Origin: an uncultured Mycoplasmatota bacterium
GTDB lineage: Bacteria > Bacillota_I > Bacilli_A > RF39 > UBA660
Direction of reading: 5' to 3'
Assembly: GCA_946497375.1 (NCBI GenBank)
Contig: CAMMKE010000029.1
Location: forward strand, 1-13,891
DNA length: 13,891 nt
The notes beneath the pieces are model-generated. The model had not been told where the DNA came from. It saw only the letters and a program-made list of their open reading frames with translations, and ran no database searches. Positions 12,505 to 13,891 of the stretch are shown here, one piece after another. The position numbers and the translations under genes were made by a program. The first letter of the stretch is position 1, and every line of letters begins with the position of its first letter.

Positions 12505-13891
12505 ATGATTTATGATGAAGCTTTTGAAAAAAGAAAATTAGACGAAATATTAGAACAATATAAAGAAGTATTAGAGGATTTAAAGCTAGTAATAAGATCA
12601 CTTCCAAGTAAATATCAACATAATCCTGAAGTTTTAGATGCTTTACTTAGACAGTATGAAAATAAAGAAAGAATACTAACTGAAGGATTAAAGAAACCAT
12701 ACTTTGCTAGAATAGACTTTAAAGATGAAAAAGAATTTGAGAGTATGTGCTATATTGGTAAAGTTGGTGTTACTGATTTTGATCAAAATACTGTAACAGT
12801 TGATTGGCGTGCTCCTATTGCATCTTTATATTATGATAGTAATTTAGGTAAGACTTCATATAAAGCACCAGAAGGTATTATAAATGGTACTCTTAGTCTA
12901 AAAAGACAATATGATATTGAAAGTGGTAAGTTAATATCTTTTAATGATGTAGATACTGTCGCTAATGATGATATTTTAAGACCATATTTAAGTGTTAATG
13001 CTGATAATAGATTAAAAAATATAGTTAGTTCTATTCAAAGCGAACAAAATGAAGTTATTAGAAGAGATTTAAGCGATAATATTATAGTTCAAGGTGTAGC
13101 AGGTTCTGGTAAGACTACAGTAGCCCTACATAGAATTGCTTATCTTGTCTATAACTATCGTAATAAAATTAAATCTAATCAGTATATGATAATAGGACCT
13201 AATAAGTTTTTTATTAAATATATATCTTCTGTTTTGCCAGATTTAGATGTTACTGATGTACCACAGCTTACTTATGAAGAATTTACTAAAGAATATTTGA
13301 AAGAAGACTTTTCTCTTGTTAAAGAAAAGATTAGTGATACAGAATTTAATGCTAATAAATTTAAAATGTCATTAGATTATAAAACAGTAATTGATAATTA
13401 TATCGCTTATCTAGAAAAAGAGAAAGTATTACCTCTTAAAGATTTTTGTATAAAAGACTTTAATATCTTACCAAAAGAAGTAATTAGAGATATCTATGAT
13501 AATATTGATGATAAGTACATTTCGAATATAGAAGCAAAAATTGAAAGAACTATTTTAATGGCTAGTACTTATTTAAAAAATAATCAAGATAAAGTTATTA
13601 CAGCTTTAATGGCAGAGTATAATAAATTACTGGATAATGCTAAAGATAATAAAGCAAAAACTACTATAAATAATACTTACGATAAGATTAAAAAAGAGTT
13701 AGAGAGTAGTGGACTTTCATCTAGTTTAAGAAAATATTTTACTTTTAGAAGTAAAAAAACAACAGCTTTATATAGTGATATGATTAAAGATATAGAAAAG
13801 TATTATAGTAATAAAGATGTAAAAGAGATTAAAGACAATGAGCCAAAAGAAAAGAATACTTTTACTTTTGAAGATTTACCTGGTTTAGTAT
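12505..13891 (+). CDS. helD: HelD-type UvrD/Rep-like helicase, 5' part (3' end outside window)
   Basis: The frame is open from ATG 12505 to the end of the window, 462 complete codons of a protein usually about 700-780 residues. The N-terminus (about 1-60) is a charged helical segment like the HelD arm that enters the RNA polymerase secondary channel. DWRAPIASLYYD (100-111) is a strong HelD hallmark, and VQGVAGSGKTTVALHR (195-210) holds the Walker A motif of the UvrD-like motor. HelD is known in Bacillus to release and recycle stalled RNA polymerase. The region from about 260 to 450 is the helical insertion between motor parts; Walker B and later motifs lie beyond the window. The ATG is preceded by AAGGGGG (12491-12497). 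No separate promoter is seen, so it is likely transcribed with the pyrophosphatase-like gene. Confidence 0.88.
   Translation, partial: MIYDEAFEKRKLDEILEQYKEVLEDLKLVIRSLPSKYQHNPEVLDALLRQYENKERILTEGLKKPYFARIDFKDEKEFESMCYIGKVGVTDFDQNTVTVDWRAPIASLYYDSNLGKTSYKAPEGIINGTLSLKRQYDIESGKLISFNDVDTVANDDILRPYLSVNADNRLKNIVSSIQSEQNEVIRRDLSDNIIVQGVAGSGKTTVALHRIAYLVYNYRNKIKSNQYMIIGPNKFFIKYISSVLPDLDVTDVPQLTYEEFTKEYLKEDFSLVKEKISDTEFNANKFKMSLDYKTVIDNYIAYLEKEKVLPLKDFCIKDFNILPKEVIRDIYDNIDDKYISNIEAKIERTILMASTYLKNNQDKVITALMAEYNKLLDNAKDNKAKTTINNTYDKIKKELESSGLSSSLRKYFTFRSKKTTALYSDMIKDIEKYYSNKDVKEIKDNEPKEKNTFTFEDLPGLV

Overview
The window is very AT-rich. Genes are tightly packed and all read on the + strand, with strong AGGAGG-type ribosome binding sites, mostly TAA stops, and one TGA and one TAG stop. 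Tryptophan is encoded by TGG throughout, so the standard bacterial code fits. Together with the families present (FtsX-type permease, MerR/GyrI-like, WYL and LysR regulators, HelD), this suggests a low-GC Bacillota, probably an uncultured gut Bacilli/Clostridia or RF39-like lineage. The species cannot be named from this sequence. No tRNA, rRNA, CRISPR array or insertion sequence is seen, and no intergenic gap exceeds 300 bases.

Layout. (1) 1-1280: 3' part of an FtsX-like ABC transporter permease that begins upstream of the window, closed by a good terminator. (2) 1395-2974: two-gene unit behind a promoter covered by inverted repeats. It encodes a three-helix membrane protein with Asp-box (BNR-like) repeats and an unrecognised soluble protein. 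(3) 3035-4189: MerR-family regulator with a GyrI-like ligand domain and an extra C-terminal domain, behind a classic 19-bp-spacer MerR promoter. (4) 4259-4738: compact HTH-WYL regulator. (5) 4794-6613: nucleotide-pool house-cleaning genes (ITPase/HAM1-type pyrophosphatase and two Nudix hydrolases), with the broken start of a second ITPase-like gene between the Nudix genes. (6) 6663-12088: LysR regulator followed by a tight four-gene cluster: SPASM-type radical SAM enzyme, MTA/purine-nucleoside-phosphorylase-like protein, HPr-kinase-like P-loop protein and B12-binding-type radical SAM enzyme. (7) 12138-13891: short inorganic-pyrophosphatase-like protein and the 5' part of a HelD-type helicase that runs off the window.

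The most interesting region is the cluster in (6). Its four genes are spaced 14 bp, 11 bp and minus 11 bp apart, so they are very probably co-transcribed and translationally coupled. Two different radical SAM enzymes, a nucleoside-phosphorylase relative whose substrate-site residues look altered, and an HprK-like kinase form a combination I do not recognise as a named pathway. A reasonable inference is a modification or small-molecule pathway, with the phosphorylase relative acting on a nucleoside (perhaps a SAM by-product) and the kinase-like protein phosphorylating an unknown substrate. No precursor peptide gene is visible.
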